Positions 33,734 to 46,677 of a stretch of 64,000 nucleotides of DNA are shown piece by piece. The position numbers and the translations under genes are program-made. The stretch is from positions 256,408,977 through 256,472,976 of the forward strand of contig NC_066580.1 in the NCBI RefSeq assembly GCF_024323335.1, read 5' to 3'. The notes below the pieces were generated by a model. That model did not search any database. It was not told where the DNA came from and was given only the letters and a program-made list of their open reading frames with translations. How positions within the stretch are numbered: the stretch's first letter is position 1; every line of letters starts with the position of its first letter. Source of the stretch: Lathyrus oleraceus. Taxonomy: Eukaryota > Streptophyta > Magnoliopsida > Fabales > Fabaceae.

Positions 33734-36700
33734 TGTAAGACCCCAATTTTGACCCCTAAGATCCTTCATGCCATCTCATTAACATGGCATTAGCATTGGG
33801 ATCACACCTTGGTATCCTCCTCACCTATCATTCATTAGGTTGCATTAGGAGAGATCACCAAGAATTTGTGATTGTATCATACTTTATTTTCTTTGTTTTA
33901 CTAACCAAAATCCAAAAATATATCTAGTGTAGTTTTATTTCTTTTGTAGGAAGTGCGTGCATCCACCTGTGCCTCTTCAAGATCACAACTAGGGTTTGAT
34001 ACCCTCAATGCAAGACATCCAATTATAAAAGGTATACATTGGTTCAAATCATCATATATGGATCCCCATGTTATTTATTTGTCATTTTGATCAAGAATTC
34101 ATCAAGAGTTTGAAGCTTGTTTGTCAAGGAATCCCTAATTTATCTGGCTATCTTGCGTGCTTTCTTCAACAAGTTTCTTCAACATTTGGTCAAAGATATC
34201 AAAGTATACCCCATTATACTTCATCATAAGCATATATAATCCTACATGATCTTCCAAGATCAAAGTAACTTCAAGTTTGCAAGTTGGTCCAAGGAGGTTG
34301 ACTAGAAAAGTCAACTGGTCAAATCTAGGGTTCCCTATACCCTATCTCCTAAACTTTTTCTCAAATGAAAATGATTCCAAGAGAAACGTTACTCTTTATG
34401 ACATTACAAACAACTTTAATGTTGGAATCATGATCTAATTTTGCTTGTAGAGTCATTTTTTATGGTGAAAGCTTATAGGTCATTTTGTTTGTGCCCTAGA
34501 TAGAGGGTCAACTTCCATGAATATTAAGTTCCTCAATTTTTATGATATGAAGATAATATGAGTTGAATGATTAAATTAAAGATGTCTTCTTCAAATTTTT
34601 TTCTTTGATAAAGATAAAATTCCACTTTCAAGGTCCTGTGCCATGAGGAAACATTATAGGTCCATTTGGGTCATCATCATTGAACAAGCAATTTTCCTCA
34701 ACTTCTAAAATCCATAACTCTATCATGCAAGGTCCAAATGGTGTCAAATTTGTAACCAAATTGAAGATAATTGAAATTGATACAACTTTGAAGAAGGAAC
34801 CAAAGTCATTTGAAGCTCATAGAAAAATTTATTCAAGGTGGAAAAAGGTGTCATTTGACTTTTAACTTAGAAAATTTTCAAGTATGTTTGATTCCTACAA
34901 CTTGAAGGACATAATTCATCATGATCCAAGCTTTAAATGGAAAAAGCCCCAACATAAAAGTTGTTCTCCTTAATGGTATCTTTCCAAATAGTCCAAAATC
35001 ATTGCATTTGTATCAAAATTGATGGACTTTCACATGGTTCCTTTGCATATCCCAATTTTGCAACTTTTGCACTCAAATGTTAAACTTCTTTGCATGTTTC
35101 CATGTTATGATCTCAGCATCAATTGTGCATGAATTTAGACTTATCGCAATCATCATTTGGGCCTAAGCACATGCCCATGCACCCATGCATACAACTTGCT
35201 ATTTTTGGCCAAATTTTCAAATGGTGTGGAGATGAATTCATGAGCCTTTAAATATGTTACCATTGCATCAGAATTGGAGGAGAACATTGCCCAAGCTCTG
35301 CCCAACAACCCCATAACCTCCATTGAAAGAACAACTTGAAGATTTATTTGAAATCTAGTTTTTAGTTCAAATTATGTTTGTCTAAGGGTTCACATCCTTT
35401 TTCATCTCAATCATCTCCTACAAGCAAGAGGAAGGAAGGCCAAGTGTAATTGCATCGAGATCTAGCTCAAAATTCATCACCCAAAGGTGAAATTTCTCAA
35501 ACTTTCCTTCTTCGATTCTCACTCATTTCTCAACCTTTTTGCTTGATTTTTGCTTGGCTGAAGTCCTACCAATATAGGCAATAAGATTGAGTTGCTTTGA
35601 GGATTAATCGAAGCAACTCAGTTAGGAAACCTCAATTTTTAACTCCACATATCTTTTTATAGAGTGAGAGTTGGAGAAATTGGAGGTCATATTCGAGATC
35701 CTTATGATTATCTCTTAAAAATAGTATATGATCCATTAATTTTGGTGATGCTTTGGTCCTGACCAGTCTGATGACATGGCCGGAGAAGATGAATGGAGCT
35801 AGGGCTCCGGTGGTGTGCTGGCATTGTCTAGGCCATCTGATCCTTGGTCCACGTTCTAATCTGAGCCATCCATCCTGATTACCATTGGTACTTGCGCATT
35901 TACTTTGGTCTATGGTGGACATAAACACGTGGCCATTAGATTTGCCACCTTAATTAATCAGGGAGATTTGATGGCCCTTGTTTTATTTATTTATTTATTT
36001 TTCTATTTTAATTTTTAAAATACCATTTTCTCATTTAATTCACTATAAATTCAATTTTAATCAAAATAATATGGGACTTTCACCAATATTTCACAAATGA
36101 TTTCCTCTTCCATTTTCTGAATTAAAATTATTTTTTGGATTAAGTTTGATATTTTTAGTGAATTTTGTGATTTTTGACTTGTTTTTAATTGATTTTAAAT
36201 ACTTCTAACTTTCAAAAATTCCCAAAAAAATTAGTCAATGGTCCTTTGACCTTATTTGACCTATGATAAATCCCTTGGCAATTTCTTTGGTGATTTGAAG
36301 AGATTTTAGGTTTTTCCCCTTTTAAAAATTATTTTTATTCATTTAAAATATGAATTTAATTTGTTTAATTATTTTAAAAATTGTGTTGAGCTAGTTGATT
36401 TAATTTGTGTTGACTCAACTTCTGTTTGGCCTTGATATTGGTTGAATTGGACTTCAACTTGATCAATACTATTGGATTTAGGTGTTGATGAAGTTTGAAA
36501 TTCATCCTTCAAGATGAATGGATAGTATTGATCAAGTGAGGCTCATCCCTTGATCAATTTGGGATTCTCTTTAACTTCATCTCTTCATATTCATCTAATT
36601 TCTTCCCAATCTATCCATGGCCAGTGACTTCTCATAGGATCAAAATATCAGCTGATTCATCAATGACCTTGTGTCAGATGAATCAAGATGGGTTTGATTG

Positions 36701-38752
36701 AGATAGGTACGTCCCATTTTATTTTTGTGTTTGGTATGCTTTAGGATCTTGGTTCTTTATACCTTATCTCTAGCATGCATTAACACCGATATCATTAATG
36801 CCCGATCTCAGATAGTTGTGACTTCTACATAAGTCCAATTACGATTGCTTAACATAGAGCTAAATTTGTCCCGAAAGCAATAGCATTTTTTAAGTGAGAT
36901 TGTAAGTCTCCCATTCCTCATGGTATTGTGTGAAGATTTTATTTATTTTCCATTTATGAGAGTTAGTGGCATACTTATTGATTTCATCGAAGTTGGAGCC
37001 CTTCTCATGAATGTTGTCTAGGTTCATATCTCCATGCTTATGAGTGAATGGTTGAGTATTCTCCAAAAAATGACTTGAATAATTTCTTCTTCCACTAACA
37101 TTCACTAAAATTTCCTTTAATTGACTTTATTTTTAATGCCATTTACCTTAATGCAATTTAAATTCTTGCACTTTATCATTCATTGTCATTTACATTCATG
37201 CAAGTTATTTATGTTTCAGTCATTTTCACTTTTGTCACTTGAGCCATTGTATTTGTGCTTGTGATATATCTTTGTGTTTGTGACTTTGTTTGTTTTATGG
37301 TCTTAGGACCTTAAAATAATTAATAACAAAAAAAACCCTAAAAAAAATTGGTGGACTGTTGGACCTCTGTCTGAGACTTAAGTTGACCTTTTGGACTTAG
37401 AGTATGCAACATCCTTGAGCTATGGAAGAACTTGGCCAATGCCATTAATTTGTTTCCTAGCCAATGTCATTCATCTAATACAAGCCTTGAGAGAATCCTT
37501 TGATTTATCTGTTATACTCACTCTCTCTTTGTCTGATTTGTTATTTTGATCATATTGATATCATCTGATGTTTCTCTTTGAGTATGTTTTAAGGGATATT
37601 TCATCTGATACATCTAAAAGACATTGAAGACTGCTTGCTTTCGAGTGCTTTCTTGGATGTTTGGTTATATTTATTTGATACCATTTGGTCTTCTCATTAA
37701 TTTCTTGGATGATTATGCTTGTTGCTTGCTTAACAATCCAAAGGATATGGGTTTCTATCAGACATTATTGTCTTGTGGATGCTTCCCATTGGTTCGATCT
37801 TTTCAAATCTAAACTTTTAAATATTGTCTAGGATAGTCCCTTCATCTCCTCTTCTCCTTCTTTAATTTCAAAATCTCTCCCTCATTTTCAAAAACTTTCT
37901 TTGTTTGTGTTTTCAACTTAGACTTGTTTTAATGAGTTGAATTTTTTTGTCTTATGCCATTGATTTTCAAAATATTTTCTTAATCAAACTTATAAATGAA
38001 CTTAATCATATTGACCTTAATTTCAAAAAATACAAAAAGAATTACAACCGCATCTAATCCTTTTGGCCATTTTATGCCTTTTTATTTTAAACTTTTCAAA
38101 AGAGAGCATTTAGATTTAAGTTATCTTTGGTTGAGATATAATTCTCCCATGCCATGATATATTGATTGCAAGTCTTTCCATTTATTAGGGGTTAGTGACA
38201 TACTTGTTGATTGAATCCAAGTTGGATCCCTCCTTCTTAAATTTTGTAAAGCACTCATTATCGGTGGTTGTTTGGTTGAGTATTCTCCCATTGATAACAA
38301 AATATCATTAAGCTTTTGTTAAGAATTAATCCACCAATCTTTGAAATTTTTACCACGAACTACGAGGTTTTGATCCCTCATTTTTATGTTGGTGCGTAGG
38401 CATAAGACCGAAGGTCTTGTCAAACACAAAAACATAATTAATGAATTCTTTTCTCATCTCTCCACTCTATTTATTGCAAACATCTTTTGTACAAAAATAC
38501 ATATGCACACAAAAAAGGGCTCCCTGGGAGTACCTAGGACACTTTGGATGCTAATACCTTCCCTTTGTTTAACCAACCCCCTTACCTGTAATCTCTAACA
38601 TTTTATTAGTTTTGATTTGTAAACTTTTTATCTTTGGGTTTCGTTCGTACTTTTTCTCTTTTCCTTTAGAAATAGTAAAAGCGCGGTGGCGACTATGGTT
38701 TTATTGACGTTGAGTTAACCAATATCTCAATGGTCATGAATTTACCGCTACA
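33734..38752 (+). repeat. 3' LTR of Ogre B (about 5.0 kb)
   Basis: Starts TGTAAGACCCCAATTTTGAC and ends GAATTTACCGCTACA, so termini are TG...CA. It is an inverted, diverged homologue of 15091-19830: shared blocks include the CTAGTTGACTTT-like region near the start, the CACATGCCCATGC block and the GGTGGCGACT block near the end. The 5-bp flank TCCCG (38753-38757) is one half of the target duplication; the other half is not visible. ORFs inside (34680, 35632, 36890, 37624) are chance frames. Confidence 0.92.
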
Positions 38753-39745
38753 TCCCGAAGCCTTGATAATCTTCTTTAGTAACTCTGGATTCTCGACCCC
38801 TTCGTACAAGACAAAATCTTCCACAGGCTTGGAATCAGTTTTGTCCATCTTAGGGTATCCCAACTGACATAGTGCCAATCTCTGATTATATTTGATTCCA
38901 TATTATGTACTAAGAAGAGGTACATTAGGGAAGTCGCCATATTTGAGGATGAGTTTGACATTATCGTAGCTTCTAGAGTACCAGGAAATATATTCAACAT
39001 TCAAGGACATGATCCTTTGGGACCAGTTCAAATTGTCTTTATTCTCGATGAAAGGACCTTTACTAGGTAGATGCGAAATAAAGCATCTATACATCAAAGG
39101 GATACATCATACGATGGTTCCTTTCTTCTTCTGAGTCCTTACCTGGATAAAGTAGTAAGTATTAAAGAATAGTAGAAACAAAATTCTTGGTCAGGAAAAT
39201 ATGGATAGTAGCCAGATCCATAAAGTCTTCAATATTCGGAAATAATACGATCCCATAGATAAGTAAATCTAGAATGACGTTGAAAGCCATCCAGCTTTTA
39301 GCATTGTCAAAAGTAGTGGCCTTATCTACCAGAAACTTCAAGGTAAAACCATGGATTCCACCCTTAATCTTAATATTCAGTTCTACTTCCTTCTTCTCCA
39401 GGTGAAAGGCTTCATCAAGGATATGAGACTTAGGGAGCTCTTTAGTGCAGACATAAGGAACTCGATTCTTAATCCCAATACCAAAAATACGAGAGTATTC
39501 TTCCAAAGTAGGTGCTAACTGATAATCCTGAAAGGTAAAATATCTCAGGGAGGATCATAAAATTGCACAAGAGTGTGCACAACTGTGGTGTTGACTTCAG
39601 TATTCAGAATTCCTAGGAGGTTTCCATAAGACTTCTTGAACTCTTATTTATTCTCAAGAATCATACGTTCCCCTAGTCTTTTCAAAACTTTCAACTGTGG
39701 TTCCACGAGCTTGTAACTATGAATGCCTCTTCTTTTAGAAGTCAT
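38753..39745 (-). pseudogene. Ogre C ORF1, truncated by Ogre B
   Basis: ATG at 39745 begins MTSKRRGIHSYKL. LVQFYDPP, a MEEYSRIFGIG segment, ELPKSHILDEAFHLEKKEVE, FTLKFLVDKATTF, IYGIVLFPNIEDF and MMYRCFISHLPSKGPFIENK follow. It aligns block by block with Ogre A ORF1 (HLIDEAFHLKKYEIE, FLIGKATAF, IYGLALFPNIDGF, YKWFISHLPQTPAFMENK). Two stops and at least two frameshifts (39745-39506 and 39162-39097) are present. The coiled-coil C-terminus is missing because the Ogre B LTR cuts the gene at 38753. Function unknown. Confidence 0.85.
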
Positions 39746-40142
39746 GCTTTATCTTAAGTACTCAATCAACAAACTTGGCTCTTGGATTCCTGGAAAAATG
39801 CATAAGCATAATTTTATTATGATGTAATGATAATGTATGATGGTATGATATGCATCACATAGATTCAAAGCTCTGATACATTCTGGATAATCTGTTTATG
39901 TTGTTTGTTATAAGTTCAAAGATTTGATGCAATATGAGAACTAGGGTATGTAGAGCTATGATTTCCTGCAAGAAAAACCTATATCCCTCTCATAGGTATG
40001 GACTATGCTCTAAAGTTATTAAAACATAAAGATAAACACCTAAAACAAGCCGAGAAGCAGACAAAACTAGGCTCGACTCCTTTTAGCGACTAGGAAATAC
40101 TCCAAGTAGAAGAGTGTCCCCAGAAGAGTCGCTAACTGAAGC
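39746..40142 (-). other. Ogre C leader and degraded PBS
   Basis: About 370 bp of noncoding leader. The PBS at 40117-40134 reads (minus strand) TAGCGACTCTTCTGGGGA, two changes from the TGGCGACTCTGCTGGGGA of A and D, in line with an older element. Confidence 0.75.
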
Positions 40143-40429
40143 TAGCAGAAATATACCCGAACGCATCCCACTTTCAAACATACAACAGTGTCACCATCGA
40201 AATTTATTTATTCCCTAAGGAAAGGGAAACATCGATAAAACCAGGGGAAAGAGAAACAAGGTAAGGAAATCGATTATGCAATGGGAAGGTATTAGCACCC
40301 CTAACATCAGTTGTACTCAATAGGAACCTCTTTGATTATTCTTTCTCGAACGTGTGTTATATCTAAGGTTACTCACGAAATAATAAAGAGACGGGAAAGA
40401 AATAGATAAAATGCTTGGACAGGATTAGG

Positions 40430-41575
40430 GCATTCATGCCTACGTATCCTTATAGTGCAATAAGGAATTCAGAGCTTCGTAGTTCATAGAACTAATGGTG
40501 GGAGGTGAAAAGAAGTTGTGATAACAAATGTGGTCTAAACCAAAGGATTAAATGATTTGAACTCCAAAAAGGTATGAAAACTGAACCCATGCGTAAAACT
40601 CGCGTTAACCAATATGTGGGTAGCTGGAGCGTACACCACTATATATGGTATCGCCGAAAAGAAGATAATTAAGTGTTTGGTTTCGTAGCATAGACAACTC
40701 TTGGTTCACAAGATGACATAAGATAGATCTCAAACGGATAGTGTATTTGGCTTAAAGTTAACAGTATATCACATGGAGTCAATGGTTCAATGATTGAAGT
40801 TAGATGATGGTTCGTGAAGGATATGATTGGTGCCCTAAGGCGGAAGGCATAATTAGGATTGTGCTCGCCAAGGCTTTGAAGCCTTGTGCCTATGTATTCT
40901 CATCGTGCAATGAGAAAGTCAGAGCATTCGTAGTTCTTTGAACCACGATAATAAAGGATACAGATTGACAGTGGTGAATAGTATGACATGTACCAACAGA
41001 ATAGTGGAAACACAAAAGTGTTTGCCTAAGCAACTAGGACTGACAAGATAACCACAACTTTAAGGGTTAACTACAGTGATGAACAATGTAACTTGTACGA
41101 ATAGAATGGTGGAAAAAAAGAGGTGTTTTCCTAAGAAACAAGGACTGATAAGACAAACACAACATCAAGGGTTAACTGTAGTGTTGTTTAGTACAGGGAA
41201 TAATACATCACTGTAGGGAAAAAACAATTTGAAACCAAAGAAGAATGGTATATTGGATCCATGAAGGAGTAATATCCGAATCGAAGAGTAAACAAGCGTC
41301 TTATCCAAAAAAGAAGGAATGAAGTATTTGGTTTCATAGCCAAACATCTCTTGGTTCACAGGGTGGACTACCACTATATTGCCTAAAAGGATGTGCATGG
41401 AATCCAAGGAAAAGTGATATTTGATCTAAAAAATATGGTATTGATTGATGAGTGAAGAAATGATAAATGCGGTAGGATTAATAAATAAGGTAGCTCACGG
41501 AGAATCTAAATCCTCGTGCCTACGTATTCTCACCGTGAAATAAGAAAGTTAGAGCTTTCGTAGTTCAACCTACTA
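40430..41575. repeat. Three dispersed copies of a 60-bp block in the Ogre C LTR
   Basis: TGCCTACGTATCCTTATAGT...CTTCGTAGTTCATAGAACT (40438-40490), CCTATGTATTCTCATCGTGC...TTCGTAGTTCTTTGAACC (40889-40947) and GCCTACGTATTCTCACCGTG...TTCGTAGTTCAACC (41516-41570). Each includes a CAATGAGAAAGTCAGAGC-like core. They indicate older segmental duplication inside the LTR. Confidence 0.7.
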
Positions 41576-41639
41576 TGGCTGACAGTAATAGACTGAGGCA
41601 AGAGAAATGATATGAATAAGACTTGGCAGTCACTGGGTA

Positions 41640-42300
41640 TGAACCACACTAAAGTCTACGAGTAAAGGTGAATACGATGAGAAATTGGGTCGTTCGTCCC
41701 GTACCCAAAGATATTCAGAATGAATTAATGGAATTGTCCACTCTCTTTCATTATTTACTACTTAAGGCTCGTGGCATGTGATTCTCATCATAGCTTGCAA
41801 GTTGTTGAAGAAGAATCCTTGCTGCTCCTTATGATGATGAAGATCTTATCAATCATTTAATTTGAATTGCACTAAAGTCTATGAACAAAGGCTAATACCT
41901 TGAGCAACTTGGTCATTCGTCCTGTACCCAAGGATACCCTATGAAGGATATGAATTCTTCACTCTCATCATTCTTTGTTACTTAAGGCTCATGGCATACA
42001 ACTTGAATTATGATTGGTAAGTCGTTGATGGAGACCTCTGATTGTTACACTATTGCTTTGCGAAGGGAGAGACTTGACAATCACATGATTTAAATTATGC
42101 TAAAGTCTATGAATAGAGGTGAATACAATGAGCAACTGGGTCATTCGTCCCGTACCCAAAGATATTCAGAATGTGTTAATGGAATTCTCCACTCTCATTC
42201 ATTCCCTATTTATTAAGGCTCATGGCACACAATTTTGATTTTAAGTGACAAGCTCTTGAAGAAACACCTTTGATATGCCTTGTATAATCCACTACTTGAT
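41640..42300. repeat. Three tandem copies of a 220-228 bp unit in the Ogre C LTR
   Basis: Anchors: ACTAAAGTCTACGAG (about 41650), ACTAAAGTCTATGAAC (about 41871) and GCTAAAGTCTATGAAT (about 42098). Each is followed by a TGGGTCGTTCGTCCCGTACC-type block, a CCACTCTC block and TTAAGGCTCATGGCA. Spacing 221 and 227 bp. Confidence 0.8.
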
Positions 42301-45300
42301 TTGTCTAGGATGTCTTTCATGAATGTCTGGACTTGAGGCCTTGAGCTCCACAGCTTTACAAAATTTCTTTTAATCAACTTAAATCAAAGGATTGGAATTG
42401 ACAGTTAATTATGTACAACCTACTCTAAAGGTTAGTCATATGCACAAAATCCTAACTAAGGGATCATGCCACAATTAAGGTCACATTAATCATCAGTCAC
42501 AAAATATCACATGAAAATTAATGATTAAAAGATCAATTATTCTAAGTGAATTCCTAATCCTAAGGGAACATGATTTTTACTAATAAATCCTAGGGTGAGA
42601 ATTATCAAATCGTATGGAAAACAATTAGAGAAATATAACTAGGATTAATTCTAATTAAAAATTAATCATCCTAATTATTTATAATCAAAACAATTAATTC
42701 CAATTAATAATTAACTCCTAATTAACTTCTAAAATCTAACTGTTAATCCTAATTATTACTCTAATTAACCTAATTAATAGGACTAATCGAAGAAAAACAA
42801 ATAGTAAAAAAAAGATTAACAAACAATAAAAAGAAAATGGGCCAGCAAGGGGGTGTAGAGGCCCTGTACCGGGTACACAAGAAAAAATGTGTCTGGGCCT
42901 AAATGAAGGCTTAAAGCCACTCATCAATGGAACACAGGGGTGTGTCATATAGGGGAGTGTGGATAGCTTACATTTTAGGCCAAAACAGAATAAGACCAAG
43001 GCAACCCATTGAGCCATGACCAAAGCTGACAAACAAATGGAAGTGGAAAAAAAGCATGTGCAAGAAGACCTCTGCCTTCCATGTTGCCCATGCGCGTTTG
43101 AACTAAAAAAATTACCTCCATCTGAAAACCTTCCCTCCGCCGCATCAGGAATCGCCTTCGGAGGCGGAGGAGACCAAACCACCACTTTAATCACATAATC
43201 AAAAACTTTGTTTCATCCTCAACCATAATTCCCCCTCCCTTGTCTTCAATTTACATCTCACGCTTCGAAATCCACAATTATATCTAAGAACCCTAGAGCT
43301 AGGGATTGCAATTAAACGGTAGATATGTGGAATCAGAGCCATGGATGTTTAGGCTTCGATCCACCTCATCGCGCTTTTCATCACGATAATTCAAAAGAAG
43401 CAAAATGATGAAGATTGCTTTAAGGACTTATCGGAGCGACATGCCAGAACTTTAGGTAATCTTCTCTGCACTATTGATCGAATCTCTTCGATCTTCTCCT
43501 TCTTCCTTCTTCTTCTGAATAACCTCTTCTCTTTCTTCCTATTGATTCTGAGGGATGGACTAAGTGAGAAGGAAGTGAGATTATGATGGTTTAGCTCAAG
43601 CAAATTGAAGCTTCGATGTTGAAGCTTCAATGGCTATGGACAACAAGCTCTGAGTGAGGGATTGAGGTTATGTAGAGTGATGAGAAGAGTGGTTCTGAGA
43701 GGTGTTGATGTGATCCTCCTTTGAAACACAATGAGGTAGGCTTTATAGAACTTCAAAGTTGTTAGAATTTTAGATAAAACTCATCATGAAATGCAATGTA
43801 AATTTCAGTCTGTTAGAAATGAGAGAAAATGTGTTAGCTCCATTTACATTCAGTTAATGGTTAGTAACATGTTAGTGGTAAAATGAAGTTGAAACTCACA
43901 TGAAGATTAATAGTTAGTTGGAAATGAAGACTTCTGTTATTGAGGTTATGGTTGGTTGATATTTCTATTAAAAGTGGTTTGTTCTATTAAACCATTAATC
44001 ATGGTTAATTTGTTAATGAAATAGTTAGATGTGATACGTTTAGACGTTAGAGTTAGCCGAAATCTTGTTGGCATTGTAAGTTCAGTTAGGTAACTTAGTT
44101 CAGTTAGGAAAAAAATCAGTTAGATTTAGTAGACTAGGTTAGGTTTCTGTTAGAATGAAGTTGGAAACAATTAGATCTTAAAATGAATTAGGATAAAGAT
44201 GTTATGGAAATAGTTGAAAGAGTTAGTCATGATAATGCTAAGTTTACAGTTAGAGTCTTTGTTAAAAGGTAATGAACTAAACTAGAATCATTTGTGTTAG
44301 TGTTTGTTATGAAAATAAATTATGCAGTGAACATGTTTAGGGTCAGTGGAGATTTAAAAGTTATGAGTTGCTGAAGTTGCATGCATGGAAACTGAAATGA
44401 ATACTCAAATGTATGTTGTATTATGAGCTTAAGTTCTAATAGGGTCAAATAAGCACTGAAAGCATATTATGTACATTCTGAGGTAAAAACTTGGTTGACA
44501 ATGCCCAGGTTGTTACTTTGAACTATTATGACATGTTAATAATACATGTTATTTGTATCAATGAATCTTGCATGACCCTTGTTAACTTCAGTTTGTAGAA
44601 ATTGAATCAAAAAGTTAAATGTTATGAGGTGAAGTTTGAAATGCAAATGTTGGTTCATGTTTATTGTTGCAGGGCCAATGTCTTGGTCAGTTTACTGAAT
44701 TGCATATGTTAGGTTGGTTAGGCTTGAAGATGCGAGTGTCTTACTTTATGTTCTGCAAGTATGACCCCGTGTGTTACTTTCTGACCTTTATGCACGATGG
44801 AATGTTCAACATGGTTCCATTTTAATTCATGCTTGCATTGCAGCTAGGTTCATGTGCATTGTTTTTTACTTACTTCTTAATTTATTGCCTTGGTATTTTC
44901 TCATGTAGGTCTTACTTTGACTATCATGGCATGTGTTTATAGCATGTGTATTGTGGTTTGTGATTGTATCTCATGCTTTGCCTTGTTTTTGTAGGTCATG
45001 GTTTCATGGTTGTTGGACACAAATGGTCAAATTTTCCTTTGAAGATTCCATGTAAAAATAGCCAAATCAAGATCAATATGAACCTAGAGAATAGGGTTAG
45101 AACTAGGATGGAAAATGTAGTGGTTTAGGATGGAAAAAAAAATTTAGTTGACTTTGGTTAAAGTTGACAAAAAAGTCAACTGTTGACCAAAGCCAACATT
45201 TGGTCAACATGTATTTTTTTCATTTTTTTTGGTATGTAATGAGACATTTATGATGATGGAATGAATGGGTTTGATGCATTTGAATGAAATTGAATAGGTT

Positions 45301-46478
45301 TTGAATCTTGAATTTGTTTTGCACATGAACATGATACTTGAAACTTGTATGGAATTTAGATTTGACCATGACTTGGAACTTGTATGGAACTTGAACATTA
45401 TGAGTCATTGAATATGAACATGAAGTGGGATGAAATGGATGATTTGATGAACTACAATGAATATCATACGAACAAGCTTAAGACCATGACTTGGGCATGA
45501 ACTGTAAATGACTTAAGAATGGATTGAACATGACTGATGAACAAGGCTATGACTTGATTGAACCATTAACATGAATCAAATTAAATTGAATGGATAATGA
45601 TGAGCATGAACCCAATATCTTAGCAAGGACAAAAATGTACAATGAATTATGACCTAACCAATGATTCATGGACCAAGCACCAATGGCATGACAATGGTAT
45701 GAAATGGACATGAATAACATTTGACCAGGTGAAACCAAGAAAGGCATAGACTAGGCACTTGAAATGACCAAATAAAATGTGATTTTCTGGAAGCAAACAT
45801 GGATGTTGTGGTACCCAAGACTTGAGCTAGGACCAATGGGCTCAAACACAAATGAATGGAAGGAAAACTAAGTAATCAAACATGAATGACCTATGAACAA
45901 GAGATTAGATGAAACTAGGGTTTGGAGGCCCTTCAATGAAAATGAGACCATATGAGGTTTTTGATGCCCTGAGGAATGCCATAATGAAGTCTCTTGAATA
46001 TATGTGCCCTAGATCAAGAGATTCGGGTTTCAATGAGGCATACCCCCCAAACAAGGACTTTGAATTAACCAAGATGCTTCACAAGCAAGTATTCAATGTA
46101 TGAGCCCTCAGTTAGGTTTAGACATCCAAGACAAGATCCAAAGAGTATTCACAAAGTCCCATAACCATAACATCAAGAAACTAGGGTTTGAGTTCTTTCA
46201 AGAGTGCCATGATGAAGTGTTGTTGAGCCCATGCTTTAATAGACCATGAAATTAGGGTTTTACATCTCCTATGCTCAAATAAATAGTAAATGCCATGCCT
46301 TTGAATGTTTGACATGCACACAAACCCTAGTTTGCAACCCAAGAGCTTTGAATCTATAGTGATCAACATTTTGGTTGAATGATGCATATGAATGAGGTAT
46401 GAGTTAATACAAATGATTTCCTAAGTCAAATATTAAATGGAATGATGAAAAGGAAACGAAAAACTTTGGGGTATGACA

Positions 46479-46677
46479 AATGGCAGCATGCATCTCCGCC
46501 ATGGCATCAACATAATCTTTACTGCTGGTGCCTTTTGGCCTAGATGAGAAAGCTCTCCTAGAAACCATGGTTAAAAGTGGCTAGGTGTAGGAGTGAAGAG
46601 AAACAACGGTAGAGATGATGGTGATAAGAGAAGGAGTGGCCCAGGTTAGTTTTATCGGGCCTCACGGTGGGCACCAA
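46479..46677 (-). pseudogene. Gag start, leader and PBS-like site of an unidentified LTR element
   Basis: On the minus strand ATG at 46568 begins MVSRRAFSSRPKGTSSKDYV and runs into the Ogre C LTR at 46478, so Ogre C inserted about 30 codons into this ORF. Upstream, TTGGTGCCCACCGTGAGG (46660-46677) directly follows an LTR-like end (GACCAGTACA). Its position fits a PBS, although I cannot name the tRNA. Family not recognised; the ORF is taken as gag only from its place. Confidence 0.5.

Larger units (their letters stand above)
40143..46478 (-). repeat. 5' LTR of Ogre C (about 6.3 kb)
   Basis: In element orientation it starts at 46478 with TGTCATACCCCAAAGTTTTT and ends near 40143 with TTTCTGCTA, just before the PBS. 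The GGTGCTAATACCTTCCC block near 40290 is typical of Ogre LTR 3' parts. A minus-strand TATA-like site, CTATAAAGCC, lies at about 43741-43750. The start resembles that of element D's LTR (TGTCATACCCCAAA), while A and B start TGTAAGACCCCAA, so C and D may be closer relatives. The low end is approximate. ORFs inside, including 42736-43194 minus, have no recognisable domain. Confidence 0.8.

Noticed and set aside
15091..38752. A and B LTRs as the two ends of one element
   Set aside because: They are in opposite orientation; each has its own internal region (A leftwards, B leftwards from its 3' LTR), so they belong to two insertions.
42736..43194. 152-codon minus-strand ORF with a hydrophobic end
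   Set aside because: Lies wholly inside the Ogre C LTR; no recognised motif; the hydrophobic tail is made of AT-rich low-complexity codons.
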